From the NCBI RefSeq assembly GCF_004341085.1, contig NZ_SLXW01000011.1, forward strand, positions 1 to 64,000: DNA of 64,000 nt, given 5' to 3'. Origin of the DNA: Sphingomonas sp. PP-CE-1G-424. GTDB lineage: Bacteria > Pseudomonadota > Alphaproteobacteria > Sphingomonadales > Sphingomonadaceae. The translations under genes were made by a program, and so were the position numbers. Below, one piece after another: positions 43,386 through 52,588 of this stretch (position 1 is the first letter of the stretch; the number at the start of each line of letters is the position of its first letter). The notes below the pieces were generated by a model that had not been told where the DNA came from, searched no databases, and saw nothing but the letters and a program-made list of their open reading frames with translations.

Positions 43386-44860
43386 AGCGTTACGCCTCGT
43401 TTCCAGATCGCGATCTCGCGTTCGCCGTTGCGTTCGGCAGCGGTCTCGGCACCAGACGCGATCTGCATAATCCGCGTAAACAACGCCTCTTCCGTGGCCG
43501 GAAAACCGTCTTCAAGTACCGCGCCCGCATCGAAGTCGATCCAGCCGGGCTTGCGCGTGGCGAGATCGGTGTTCGACGCGATCTTGATCGTCGGCACAGG
43601 GAAGCCGAGTGGCGTGCCGCGTCCGGTGGTGAACAGGATTGCGGTCGCGCCCGCCGCCGCCAGCGCGGTCGACGAGACCGCGTCGTTGCCCGGCGCCTCC
43701 AGCAACGTGAGGCCGTCAATCCGAACCCGCGCGCCATAATCGATCACGTCGGCTACCGCGGCACGACCCGCCTTCTGGACGGCGCCGAGCGACTTTTCCT
43801 CGAGCGTGGTGATGCCGCCGACGACGTTGCCGGGCGAGGGGTTCTCCGACACCGTCTCGCCGTGATCGAGGAAGTAGCGTTTGAAATCGTTCACGACTGC
43901 GACGATGCGGTCGAACACGGGCTCGCTCGCTGCGCGGTTCATCAGCATCTGCTCGGCGCCGAAGATTTCGGGGATTTCGGTCGCGAGGACGCGGCCGCCC
44001 GCCGCGGTGACGCGGTCGCTCATCCGGCCGACCAATGGGTTGGCGGTGAGGCCCGACAGGCCATCCGACCCCCCGCATTTGACGCCGAGGACGAGCTTGT
44101 CGACACCGACCGTCTGGCGCGATGCCTTTGCCAGCGCGGCGAGTTCGGCGACCAGCGCGCAGCCTTCCGCGATCTCGTCGCCGCTGACCTGCGTCGTCAA
44201 GGTGCGGATCATGCCGTGGCGCGACTCCGGGATCGTAGCGAGCAACGCCTTGATCTGGTTCTCCTCGCAGCCCAGCCCGACGATCAGTACGCCGCCGGCA
44301 TTGGGATGGCAGGCGAGGCTCGCCATGATCGTGCGCGTGCCCTCCAGGTCCTGGCCGAGCTGAGAGCAACCATGTGGGTGCGTGAAGGCGTGGACGCCGT
44401 CGACGCTATCGACGACCAGCGCCGCGGCCTTGGTGGCGATCCGTTCGGCGGTGCGCGCGACGCAGCCGACGGTCGACAGGATCCAGATCTCGTTGCGCGT
44501 GCCGACGCTGCCATCGGCGCGGACATAGCCTTCGAACGTCGCGGCCGATGCGCCGGGGGCAGACGCGGTATCGACCGGGTCGAACCGATAGGCGAGCGTG
44601 CCTTCGAGGCCGGTCTTGAGATTGTGCGAATGGACGTGCGTGCCGGGGGCGATCGGCTGCGTCGCGGTGCCGATCGGGAAGCCGTATTTAACCACAGGTT
44701 CGCCCGCCGCGATGGGTGCCAGCGCGACCTTGTGACCGCGCCCGATATCGGCGTTCAGGACCAAAGCGTCTTCGCCGATCGTCACGACTTCGCCCGCCAG
44801 CGCATCGTGCAGCAGCGTCGCCACGCAGTCGCGCGGATCGACCCTCAGAGCCTTGGCCAT
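43382..44860 (-). CDS. uxaA: Altronate dehydratase
   Basis: A 492-residue full-length UxaA, with SAF-like N-terminal and GD/AARH C-terminal domains fused. It removes water from D-altronate to give 2-keto-3-deoxygluconate. Signature stretches are VGTRNEIWILSTVGCVARTA, THPHGCSQLGQDLEGT, LVLGVKCGGSDGLSGLTANP and TTGRGTPLGFPVPTIKIASN. The start ATG 44860 has AGAGGA upstream. It is divergent from the lacI-type regulator across the operator at 44877-44890, and first gene of the uxaA-reductase pair. Confidence 0.95.
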   Translation of the reverse strand: MAKALRVDPRDCVATLLHDALAGEVVTIGEDALVLNADIGRGHKVALAPIAAGEPVVKYGFPIGTATQPIAPGTHVHSHNLKTGLEGTLAYRFDPVDTASAPGASAATFEGYVRADGSVGTRNEIWILSTVGCVARTAERIATKAAALVVDSVDGVHAFTHPHGCSQLGQDLEGTRTIMASLACHPNAGGVLIVGLGCEENQIKALLATIPESRHGMIRTLTTQVSGDEIAEGCALVAELAALAKASRQTVGVDKLVLGVKCGGSDGLSGLTANPLVGRMSDRVTAAGGRVLATEIPEIFGAEQMLMNRAASEPVFDRIVAVVNDFKRYFLDHGETVSENPSPGNVVGGITTLEEKSLGAVQKAGRAAVADVIDYGARVRIDGLTLLEAPGNDAVSSTALAAAGATAILFTTGRGTPLGFPVPTIKIASNTDLATRKPGWIDFDAGAVLEDGFPATEEALFTRIMQIASGAETAAERNGEREIAIWKRGVTL

Positions 44861-44876
44861 CGCATCCTCTTATATC

Positions 44877-44890
44877 GGTAACCGGTGTCA
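44877..44890. promoter_or_regulatory. LacI-type operator, copy 2 (consensus)
   Basis: GGTAACCGGTGTCA between divergent uxaA (start 44860) and the lacI-type gene; placed to repress both. Identical in sequence to copies 3 and 4 on the opposite strand. Confidence 0.85.
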
Positions 44891-44954
44891 GCATTATGCG
44901 GCGGCGATGGCTTTTCCGCAAGACGACTTGGTCTGGTCCGGCTATGTCGTTGTT

Positions 44955-45992
44955 ATGCAGAAGACCGGTCAGCCGACGATCAACGACGTTGCCCGGATCG
45001 CCGGGGTCTCCAAGAAGACGGTGAGCCGGGTGATCAATCGGTCGCCGTTGCTCAACGACGACACCCGAAAGCGGGTCGAGGACGTGATCGGCGAGCTCGG
45101 CTATATCCCCAACCCGCAGGCGCGGGCGCTGGCGCTTCGCCGCAATTTCCTGATTGGGCTGGTCCACGACAACCCCAATGCGCAGACCGTGCTGAACGTG
45201 CAGCAGGGCATGTTGGAGGCGTTGCAGGGGACCGAGTTCGAGATGGTAGTGCGCCCGCTCGATCGCGGCTCCGCGACGATGCTCGACGATCTTCGGCACT
45301 TTCTGGAGCGGCAGCGACTATTCGGCGTGCTGCTGATGCCGCCGGTCAGCGAGAATGATTCGGTCGCCAAGCTCTGCGATTCGATCGGGTGTCGGTACGT
45401 CCGCATGGGTTCGGCGGTGATCGACGATACCGAGCATATGGTCGCATCGAACGACCGCGAGGCGGTGCGGACCGCGACCGAGTATTTGATCGAGCAGGGG
45501 CATCGCCGGATCGGACTGGTCGCAGGACCGCACGGGTTCCGCTCGGCGCGCGAGCGGCGTCTGGGGTTCGAGGACGCCTTGGCCGCAGCGGGGATTGCCT
45601 TGCCGCGGAGCATGATCGCGGATGGCAATTACACGTTCGAGTCTGGGCTGGTCGCGGCGGAGCGGTTGCTCGACGTGATGCCGCGACCAACCGCGATCTT
45701 CTCGTCCAACGACGAGATGGCGGCGGGGATCATTCATGCCGCGCGGCAACGCGGGCTCGACATCCCGCGCGACCTGTCGATCATCGGGTTCGATGACACG
45801 CCGATCGCCGCGCATGTCTGGCCGCCGCTGACCACGGTGCGATGGCCGATCGCATCGATGGCGCGCTCGGCCGCGTTGAAGTTGATCGCAGGCGTCGATG
45901 ACGGCAGCGATCTGGTCGAGGAGCCGTCGTTGTTCCTCTCGACGCTGATCCGGCGCGCGTCGGTTTCGCCGCCGGTCGACATCGAGACGTAG
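44955..45992 (+). CDS. LacI-family repressor of the uronate genes
   Basis: A 345-residue regulator. The helix-turn-helix begins QPTINDVARIAGVSKKTVSR, with the hinge helix at NPQARALALRRNFLIGLV. The periplasmic-binding-protein-like sensor domain carries HRRIGLVAGPHGFRSARERR, PTAIFSSNDEMAAGIIHAA and DLSIIGFDDTPIAAHVWPPL. Met at 44955 is chosen because LacI proteins start a few residues before the PTI motif; ATG 44907 is possible. It probably binds the 14-bp operators at five sites in this window and responds to a uronate or 2-keto-3-deoxygluconate; the effector is inferred. Confidence 0.9.
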   Translation: MQKTGQPTINDVARIAGVSKKTVSRVINRSPLLNDDTRKRVEDVIGELGYIPNPQARALALRRNFLIGLVHDNPNAQTVLNVQQGMLEALQGTEFEMVVRPLDRGSATMLDDLRHFLERQRLFGVLLMPPVSENDSVAKLCDSIGCRYVRMGSAVIDDTEHMVASNDREAVRTATEYLIEQGHRRIGLVAGPHGFRSARERRLGFEDALAAAGIALPRSMIADGNYTFESGLVAAERLLDVMPRPTAIFSSNDEMAAGIIHAARQRGLDIPRDLSIIGFDDTPIAAHVWPPLTTVRWPIASMARSAALKLIAGVDDGSDLVEEPSLFLSTLIRRASVSPPVDIET

Positions 45993-46024
45993 TATCGGGC
46001 CGAATTCGTGGTTGCGCGACCCTG

Positions 46025-46038
46025 TGACACCGGTTACC
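46025..46038. promoter_or_regulatory. LacI-type operator, copy 3 (consensus, inverted)
   Basis: TGACACCGGTTACC, the exact reverse complement of the consensus, 42 bp before uxaC. Confidence 0.85.
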
Positions 46039-46080
46039 AGATTGTCAGAGGATCGCGCGAAGCGGCAAGGAGGATGGACG

Positions 46081-47523
46081 ATGGCAAGGGCTCTGGAACT
46101 GCATCCGGACCGCCTTTTCCCGGCGGAACCGGCGACGCGCGCGATTGCGCGGGCGTTGTACGCCGAGGTGGCGACGCTGCCGATCGTCAGCCCGCACGGG
46201 CATACCGATCCGACCTGGTTCGCAGAGAACGCCAACTGGACTGACGCGACTTCGCTGCTTCTCGCGCCAGACCATTATCTCTATCGGATGCTCTATAGTC
46301 AGGGCGTGGACCTGGACGCGCTGGCGATCCCGCGGCTGAGCGGCATGCCCGCGACCGATCCGCGGACGGCGTGGAAGCTGTTCGCCGAGCATTACACGCT
46401 GTTCCGCGGCACGCCGTCGCGGCTGTGGCTCGATCATGTATTTAGCGACGTGTTCGGGATCGACGTCGCGCTGGAGGCATCGACCGCGGACCGGTATTTC
46501 GACCTCATCGGCGAGATGCTTGCCTCCGACGCGTTCCGTCCGCGCGCATTGTTCGACCGGTTCGGGATCGAGTTTCTCGCGACCACCGAGGGCGCGCATG
46601 ACGATCTCGCCGCGCATCGCCGGATCCGCCAGTCGGGCTGGAACGGGCGCGTCGTGACGACCTATCGCCCGGACGGCGTGATCGACGTCGAGCACGAGGC
46701 GTTCAAGCCGGCGATGATGCGCTTCGCCGAACTGACCGGTGAGGACGTGTACGACTGGAAGGGCTATCTTGCGGCGCACCGCAAGCGTCGTGCGGACTTT
46801 CGTGCGGCAGGCGCGACCGCGACCGATCACGGACATCCGACCGCTGCGACTGCGAACCTGTCGCGCGTCGAGGCCGAGGCACTGTTCGCCAAGGTGACGC
46901 GCGGCGACTGGACGCCGGCCGACGCCGAACTGTTTCGGGCGCAGATGCTGACCGAGATGGCGGCGATGTCGGTCGACGACGGGATGGTGATGCAGATTCA
47001 CCCCGGCTCGTCGCGCAACCACAATGCCGGGCTGTTCGCGAGCCATGGCCGCGACAAGGGCGCCGATATCCCGACGGGGACCGATTACGTGCATGCGCTG
47101 AAACCGCTGCTTGACCGGTTCGGGACGAGCACCCGGCTGTCGATCATCCTCTTCACGCTCGACGAAAGCACGTACGCGCGCGAACTGGCACCGCTCGCTG
47201 GCCACTACCCCTGCCTGAAGCTCGGGCCGTCCTGGTGGTTTCACGACAGTCCCGAGGGCATGCGCCGGTTCCGCGAGATGACGACCGAGACCGCCGGGTT
47301 CTACAACACCGTCGGCTTCAACGACGACACGCGGGCGTTCCTCTCCATTCCCGCGCGGCACGATGTCGCGCGGCGGATCGACTGTGGATTCCTCGCGCGG
47401 CTGGTGGCGGAACACCGGCTTGCCGACTGGGAAGCGGCCGACCTTGCCCACGAACTTACCAGCGGCCTCGTCCGCCGCGCTTACCGTATCGACGAACCCC
47501 ATTTTGCTGCGCAAGCGGCCTGA
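46081..47523 (+). CDS. uxaC: Glucuronate/galacturonate isomerase
   Basis: A 480-residue amidohydrolase-fold uronate isomerase. It converts D-galacturonate to D-tagaturonate and D-glucuronate to D-fructuronate. The metal-site motif PIVSPHGHTDP is at about 34-44 (His39, His41). Later blocks are FLATTEGAHDDLAAHRRI, MVMQIHPGSSRNHN and LKLGPSWWFHDSPEGMRRF, all typical. AAGGAGG lies before ATG 46081. It is the first gene of uxaC-kduI-kduD-kdgK-esterase, under the operator at 46025. Confidence 0.96.
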   Translation: MARALELHPDRLFPAEPATRAIARALYAEVATLPIVSPHGHTDPTWFAENANWTDATSLLLAPDHYLYRMLYSQGVDLDALAIPRLSGMPATDPRTAWKLFAEHYTLFRGTPSRLWLDHVFSDVFGIDVALEASTADRYFDLIGEMLASDAFRPRALFDRFGIEFLATTEGAHDDLAAHRRIRQSGWNGRVVTTYRPDGVIDVEHEAFKPAMMRFAELTGEDVYDWKGYLAAHRKRRADFRAAGATATDHGHPTAATANLSRVEAEALFAKVTRGDWTPADAELFRAQMLTEMAAMSVDDGMVMQIHPGSSRNHNAGLFASHGRDKGADIPTGTDYVHALKPLLDRFGTSTRLSIILFTLDESTYARELAPLAGHYPCLKLGPSWWFHDSPEGMRRFREMTTETAGFYNTVGFNDDTRAFLSIPARHDVARRIDCGFLARLVAEHRLADWEAADLAHELTSGLVRRAYRIDEPHFAAQAA

Positions 47524-47535
47524 CCGGAGCCTATC

Positions 47536-48378
47536 ATGTACGACCGCACCTACTATGCCACGCACCCCGACATGATGGAATGCGTTTCCAACGACGAACT
47601 GCGCGACCGTTACCTGATCCAGGACCTGTTCCGCGACGGCGAATGCGTGCTCAACTACACGCATGCTGAGCGCTTTGTGATCGGCGGCGTCGCGGTCTCC
47701 AGCGGTAGCGTCAAGCTGCCCAATCAGGCCGAGCCGGCGTCGGCAGCGGGGCACCCGTTCCTCGAACGCCGCGAGCTTGCAGTCGTCAACGTCGGCAAGG
47801 TCGGCGGCACCGTCACCGTCGACGGCGAGACGTTCACGCTCGGCAACAAGGATTGCCTGTACGTGACGATGGGCGCGAAGGACGTGCAGTTCTCGGGCGA
47901 CGGTGCGCGCTTCTATCTGGCGTCGTGCCCTGCGCACAAGGCGTTCACGACGCGGGTTATCTCGGTCGGTGATGCGACCACGCTGGAGCGCGGTTCGCTC
48001 GAGGAGTCGAACGAACGGACGATCTACCAGATGGTCATCCCGGGCATCTGCGACAGCGCGCAACTGGTGATGGGCCTCACCGTTCTGAAGCCCGGCTCGG
48101 TGTGGAACACGATGCCGCCGCACATCCACGAGCGTCGCAGCGAGATCTATTTCTACTTCGAGCTCGACGACCTCGAGAAGGATCGCGTGTTCCATTACAT
48201 GGGCGAGGGCGAGGCGACCCGCCACATCGTCATGGCGAACGAGGAAGCGGTGATCAGCCCGCCGTGGTCGATCCACATGGGCTCGGGCACCAAGGCGTAC
48301 GCGTTCATCTGGGCGATGGCCGGCGAGAACCAGGATTATACCGACATGAACGTGCTGGATATCTGCCAGCTGGCGTAA
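47536..48378 (+). CDS. kduI: 5-dehydro-4-deoxy-D-glucuronate isomerase
   Basis: A 280-residue double-cupin enzyme converting 5-keto-4-deoxyuronate, from unsaturated oligogalacturonides, to 2,5-diketo-3-deoxygluconate. The zinc ligands are visible: His196, His198 and Glu203 in PPHIHERRSEIYFYFE, and His247 in PPWSIHMGSGT. Length matches the E. coli enzyme (278). GGAG precedes ATG 47536, 12 bp after the uxaC stop. Confidence 0.96.
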   Translation: MYDRTYYATHPDMMECVSNDELRDRYLIQDLFRDGECVLNYTHAERFVIGGVAVSSGSVKLPNQAEPASAAGHPFLERRELAVVNVGKVGGTVTVDGETFTLGNKDCLYVTMGAKDVQFSGDGARFYLASCPAHKAFTTRVISVGDATTLERGSLEESNERTIYQMVIPGICDSAQLVMGLTVLKPGSVWNTMPPHIHERRSEIYFYFELDDLEKDRVFHYMGEGEATRHIVMANEEAVISPPWSIHMGSGTKAYAFIWAMAGENQDYTDMNVLDICQLA

Positions 48379-48385
48379 ATCTTCT

Positions 48386-48479
48386 CCCCTCCCGTTCACG
48401 GGAGGGGTCGGGGGAGGGCGTGGTCACGAGCGTTGGTCCGCATTTCCCCTCCCCTAACCCCTCCCGCAAGCGGGAGGGG
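48386..48479. repeat. Two GC-rich hairpins between kduI and kduD
   Basis: CCCCTCCCG-TTCA-CGGGAGGGG (48386-48407) and CCCCTCCCGC-AA-GCGGGAGGGG (48458-48479), a REP-like pair separated by 50 bp. Similar motifs occur at 49253-49378. They may stabilise kduI mRNA or partly stop transcription. Confidence 0.75.
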
Positions 48480-48494
48480 AATGAGAGAGAAAGC

Positions 48495-49250
48495 ATGACA
48501 AATCCCTTCGACCTCACCGGCAAGGTCGCCATCGTGACCGGCGCTAACACAGGGATCGGCCAAGCGATCGCGGTTGCGCTTGCTGCGGCCGGGGCTGACG
48601 TCGCGTGCGTCGGCCGGACACCTGCCGAGGATACCGTCGCGCAGATCCGCGCGCTTGGGCGGAAAGCGGAGATCGTCTCCGCGGACCTGTCGACGATCGA
48701 ACCGGTTCAGCGCGTCGTCGACGAGACCGTGGCGAAGCTCGGCGGGCTCGATATCTTGATTAACAACGCCGGCATCATTCGTCGCGCCGATGCGGTCGAC
48801 TTCACCGAGGCGGACTGGGATGCGGTGATCGATACCAATTTGAAGTCGGTGTTCTTCCTGTGCCAGGCGGCCGGGAGACACATGATCACAAATGGTGGCG
48901 GCAAGATCGTCAACATCGCCTCGATGCTGACGTTCCAGGGCGGCATCCGCGTGCCGAGCTATACCGCGTCCAAGTCGGGGATCGGCGGGCTGACCAAGCT
49001 GCTGGCGAACGAGTGGGCGAGCAAGGGCATCAACGTCAACGCGATCGCACCGGGCTATATCGCGACCAACAACACCGCGGCGTTGCAGGCGGACGAAGTG
49101 CGCAACAAGTCGATCATGGACCGCATCCCGGCTGGCGCATGGGGCGATCCGAGCGATCTTGGCGGCGCGGCGGTGTTCCTGTCGTCGGCAGCGGCGAAGT
49201 ATGTCCAGGGCCATATCCTGGCGGTCGATGGCGGCTGGCTGGCGCGGTAA
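48495..49250 (+). CDS. kduD: 2-deoxy-D-gluconate 3-dehydrogenase (KduD)
   Basis: A 251-residue short-chain dehydrogenase reducing 2,5-diketo-3-deoxygluconate to 2-keto-3-deoxygluconate. It has the cofactor motif VTGANTGIGQ, the NNAGI motif, and the catalytic Tyr/Lys in SYTASKSGIGG. The start MTNPFDLTGKVAIV at ATG 48495 is chosen over a long upstream extension. It follows kduI across a repeat-bearing gap. Confidence 0.95.
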   Translation: MTNPFDLTGKVAIVTGANTGIGQAIAVALAAAGADVACVGRTPAEDTVAQIRALGRKAEIVSADLSTIEPVQRVVDETVAKLGGLDILINNAGIIRRADAVDFTEADWDAVIDTNLKSVFFLCQAAGRHMITNGGGKIVNIASMLTFQGGIRVPSYTASKSGIGGLTKLLANEWASKGINVNAIAPGYIATNNTAALQADEVRNKSIMDRIPAGAWGDPSDLGGAAVFLSSAAAKYVQGHILAVDGGWLAR

Positions 49251-49252
49251 AT

Positions 49253-49378
49253 CCTCCCCGGCACGGGAGGTGAGAGCTACAGGCTGACGGTGGGGGGCTT
49301 CCACGGGCGTAGCGGTCGTGGAGGCCCCCCTCCACCCCCGCCTTCGGCGGCGGTCCCCCTCCCCGCGCCGGGGAGGAA
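49253..49378. repeat. Palindromic repeat element between kduD and kdgK
   Basis: Three hairpin-forming segments: CCTCCCCGCACGGGAGG near the kduD stop, GGGGGGCTTCCACG pairing with CGTGGAGGCCCCCC (about 49291-49328), and CCTCCCCGCGCCGGGGAGG next to kdgK. The structure is typical of dispersed intergenic repeats in sphingomonads. Confidence 0.7.
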
Positions 49379-49392
49379 CTAGAGAGGGCGAT

Positions 49393-50400
49393 ATGAGCAA
49401 ATTCCTGGCGTTCGGTGAGATCATGCTGCGGCTTTCGCCACCGGGTCGCGAACTGCTGTTGCAGACGCCCAAGCTCGACGTATGGGTCGCCGGCGCGGAG
49501 GCGAACGTCGTTACGCAGCTTGCGCGTCTGGGCCACGACGTCGGCATGGCGACGATGGTGCCCGACAACGATCTCGGCCGCGCAGCGATTACGACGCTGC
49601 GCGGGCACGGCGTCGACACATCGACCATCGTGTTCGGCGGCGAGCGGATGGGGCTGTATTTCGTCACCTCGGGCGCCGGCCTGCGCGCGACCGAAGTAGT
49701 CTACGATCGCGCCTGGTCCTCGTTTGCCGAGGCGCCAGTGAGCGCGTGGAACTGGGATACGCTGCTGGCGGGCGTCGACCGCCTCCATCTGTCCGGCATC
49801 ACCCCGGCGCTCGGGCCGGTCCCGGCGGAAGCCGCGCTTGCCGCTGCCAAGGCGGCCACCGGTCGCGGGATTCCCGTCTCGTTCGACGGCAATTGGCGCG
49901 GCAAATTGTGGGAGCGCTGGGATTCGAACCCGCGTGCGATCCTGACGGACCTCGTCGCGCATGCCGACCTGATGTTCGGCAACCACCGCGACATCGCCCT
50001 CCTGCTGGGCCGCGATTTTTCCGGCGATGCGGAAGACCGGCGGCGCGAGGCAGCGGAAGCGGCGTTCGCGGCGTTCCCCCGGTTGCAGACGATCGCCTCG
50101 ACCGCGCGGCACGTTGAGCATGTCGATCTCCACCGGTTGTCCGCACGGATCGACACGCGCGCGAAGCATGTCCAGACCGAGGAGGTCGTGCTTGCCGGGA
50201 TCGTCGACCGGATCGGCGGCGGCGATGCGTTTGCGGCGGGCGTGTTGCACGGGTTGCGCTCGGGCGAGGATATCGCAGACGTTGCGCGGATCGGTTTAGC
50301 GCTCGCCGCGCTCAAGCATTCGCTGCCGGGTGATGCGAGCCTGTTCCGCCAAGCCGATATCGATGCGTATCTGTCGGGCGGGCTCGATGTCCGCCGCTGA
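49393..50400 (+). CDS. kdgK: 2-keto-3-deoxygluconate kinase
   Basis: A 335-residue PfkB-family sugar kinase that makes 2-keto-3-deoxy-6-phosphogluconate for the Entner-Doudoroff aldolase (not in this window). N-terminal FLAFGEIMLRLSPPGRELLL and GAEANVVTQLARLG are substrate-binding blocks. The C-terminal DRIGGGDAFAAGVLHGLRSG carries the catalytic Asp. The start is ATG 49393. Its last 14 bp overlap the esterase start at 50387. Confidence 0.95.
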   Translation: MSKFLAFGEIMLRLSPPGRELLLQTPKLDVWVAGAEANVVTQLARLGHDVGMATMVPDNDLGRAAITTLRGHGVDTSTIVFGGERMGLYFVTSGAGLRATEVVYDRAWSSFAEAPVSAWNWDTLLAGVDRLHLSGITPALGPVPAEAALAAAKAATGRGIPVSFDGNWRGKLWERWDSNPRAILTDLVAHADLMFGNHRDIALLLGRDFSGDAEDRRREAAEAAFAAFPRLQTIASTARHVEHVDLHRLSARIDTRAKHVQTEEVVLAGIVDRIGGGDAFAAGVLHGLRSGEDIADVARIGLALAALKHSLPGDASLFRQADIDAYLSGGLDVRR

Positions 50401-51946
50401 CGGCTGGACGCGCCGCGGCACCCTGAGCGGGGCCGCTGCGCTGATCCTGGCGTCCGGCGCTGGCGCGGCGACGTCGCTCACGGTTCGTGCTCCAGCTGGC
50501 AATTTCGTCGGATCCTTGGACCGGAAAATTCTCGCGTTCAAGGGGATACGCTACGGTCGCTCCGAACGGTTTCGGGCGCCGGTAGCCGTGGCGATGCCCG
50601 GACAGACCCGACCGGCACGCGATTTCGGGCCGGTCTGTCCGCAGTCGGGCCCTTACGCTCCGCAATCCGAAGACTGCCTGTTCCTGAACGTCTGGACCGC
50701 AGACGCCGACCACCGCGCGAAGAAGCCGGTGATGGTCTATATCCACGGTGGCGCGTATTCGAACGGCAGCGTCACCGATCCGCAGAACGATGGGCAGGCG
50801 CTGGCGGCGCGCGGCGATGTCGTGGTCGTGACGGTGAACCACCGGCTCAACGCGCTCGGCTATCTGTATCTGGCGCGGCTCGACCCACGCTTTCCTGACA
50901 GTGGCAATGCAGGGCAGCTCGACCTGATCCTCGCGCTGAAATGGGTGCGCGACAATATCGCGGCGTTCGGCGGCGATCCGGCCCGCATAATGGTGTTCGG
51001 TCAGTCCGGCGGCGGCGCGAAGATCGCGACGATGATGGGGATGCCCGCCGCTACGGGGCTGTTCCACCGGGCGGCGACTATGAGCGGGCAGCAGGTGACC
51101 GCATCGGGGCCCCTCAACGCGACGGCGCGTGCCAGGGCATATCTGACGAAGCTGGGGGTGGCCGAAAGCGACCTGTCGCCGTTGCTGACGATGCCGGTCG
51201 AAAAGCTGGTCGAGGCGCTGTCGGCGACCGATCCGATCATGGGTGGCGGGGTGTATTTCGGGCCGGTGCTCGACATGAAGTGGCTCACGCGGCACCCGTT
51301 TTGGCCGGACGCAAACCCGCTCGGCAACCGTATCCCGATGTTGCTCGGCAACACGCATGACGAGACGCGGGCGTTCATCGGGCTTGATTCGCCGAAGGTG
51401 AGGGGGCTCGACTGGAGCAACGTCGCCGCGCGGATGGCGCCCGAGCTGAAGATCGACATCCTGCCGGAATGGGTCGTGGCGCAGTACCGCGCGCGCTATC
51501 CGGACTGGTCGCCGACCGACGTCTTCTACGGCGTGACCACGGCAGGGCGGAGCTGGCGCGGGCAGGTGATCGAGGCCGAGGCGCGCGCCGATACGGGAAC
51601 GCCGACCTGGGTCTATCAGGTCGATTTCGCGTCGCGGACGGACCCGCGGCGTGGTGCGTTCCATACCATGGATATTCCGCTGGTGTTCGGCACGCTGGGG
51701 GCGACCGGCTCGCAGACCGGCACCGCGGCGGATGCGCAGGCGGCGTCCAAGGCGATGCAGGACAGTTTCGTCGCGTTCGCGATTACCGGCGATCCCGGTC
51801 ATGCCGGCGCACCGCACTGGCCGCGGTACGATCGGGCGACGCGAGCGACGATGATCTTCGACGCCCGGTCCAGGGTCGAGAACGATCCGCGTAGATGGGA
51901 ACGCGAACTGTTCGCGCGCGTCCCGTATATCCAGCCCGGAACCTAG
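50387..51946 (+). CDS. Exported type-B carboxylesterase
   Basis: A 519-residue alpha/beta hydrolase with a twin-arginine-like signal (WTRRGTLSGAAALILASGAG). The type-B signature EDCLFLNVW and nucleophile elbow FGQSGGGAKIATMMGMPAA are clear; the oxyanion motif is YIHGGAYSNG. In a pectin locus a role removing acetyl, methyl or feruloyl esters is plausible but unproven. ATG 50387 lies inside kdgK (14-bp overlap), so it is the last gene of the uxaC operon. Confidence 0.88.
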   Translation: MSAADGWTRRGTLSGAAALILASGAGAATSLTVRAPAGNFVGSLDRKILAFKGIRYGRSERFRAPVAVAMPGQTRPARDFGPVCPQSGPYAPQSEDCLFLNVWTADADHRAKKPVMVYIHGGAYSNGSVTDPQNDGQALAARGDVVVVTVNHRLNALGYLYLARLDPRFPDSGNAGQLDLILALKWVRDNIAAFGGDPARIMVFGQSGGGAKIATMMGMPAATGLFHRAATMSGQQVTASGPLNATARARAYLTKLGVAESDLSPLLTMPVEKLVEALSATDPIMGGGVYFGPVLDMKWLTRHPFWPDANPLGNRIPMLLGNTHDETRAFIGLDSPKVRGLDWSNVAARMAPELKIDILPEWVVAQYRARYPDWSPTDVFYGVTTAGRSWRGQVIEAEARADTGTPTWVYQVDFASRTDPRRGAFHTMDIPLVFGTLGATGSQTGTAADAQAASKAMQDSFVAFAITGDPGHAGAPHWPRYDRATRATMIFDARSRVENDPRRWERELFARVPYIQPGT

Positions 51947-52368
51947 CGCGGGATCGGATAGGCGATGATCAGCACGAGCGGGTCGCTGCCGGTCTGGCGG
52001 ATGCCGACCGTCTCGCCGTCGAACAGATAGGCCGCGATACCCGTCCGTACCGGTAGCGTCACACCGTCGGACGAGACTGCGCCGGTGCCCGAAATCACGT
52101 AATACACCTCGTCATGCGCGATGCGGTGCAGGCCGATCGCGCTGCCGGGGTGCAGGATACGCTTGCGGAACTCCATCGTCCGACCGGGTACGGCGTCGCT
52201 GATCCGATAGGCGGTGCTGGAGCCGATCGCGCCGTGTGGGGGCGGTTCGTTACGGATCGTGTCAACCTCGTCGACGATGACCATCGGTCGCGAGGCGCGC
52301 TGCTGTGCCGGTGCCGTCGTGGACAGCATGACGGCGAGCGCGGGGGCGATAATTCGCAACAATTTCAT
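51943..52368 (-). CDS. Exported small cupin protein
   Basis: A 141-residue protein with a signal peptide (cleavage near TTAPAQ) and one cupin barrel: GSAIGLHRIAHDEVYYVISG gives the metal-binding His/His/Glu set. It starts at ATG 52368, preceded by AGGAG. It is divergent from the TonB receptor across a region with two operators (52440 and 52589) and ends 4 bp into the esterase end. Its role, perhaps sugar binding in the periplasm, is unknown. Confidence 0.8.
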   Translation of the reverse strand: MKLLRIIAPALAVMLSTTAPAQQRASRPMVIVDEVDTIRNEPPPHGAIGSSTAYRISDAVPGRTMEFRKRILHPGSAIGLHRIAHDEVYYVISGTGAVSSDGVTLPVRTGIAAYLFDGETVGIRQTGSDPLVLIIAYPIPR

Positions 52369-52439
52369 CGATGCATCTCCTGCTTGATACGATGTGTGAC
52401 GCGGCATGTTGACACGCCAAAGATCCTTCGACATTGTTG

Positions 52440-52453
52440 TGACACCGGTTACC
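52440..52453. promoter_or_regulatory. LacI-type operator, copy 4 (consensus, inverted)
   Basis: TGACACCGGTTACC, identical to copy 3, 71 bp before the cupin gene start on the minus strand. Confidence 0.85.
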
Positions 52454-52588
52454 TAGGCAGACAAGGGACGGGTGGGAGGACCAGCAAGAGCTGGCTTTTC
52501 GGGAGAGGATCGGGCGCCACCGTGGTCAGTAACGGTTCGAACTCTCCAAGATAGTCAGGTCGGAAGCGCAACGGCGAGCCGCCGATAG

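Noticed and set aside
46045..48399. 784-codon minus-strand ORF across uxaC and kduI
   Set aside because: Opposite strand of two confidently identified enzymes; composition typical of a shadow frame.
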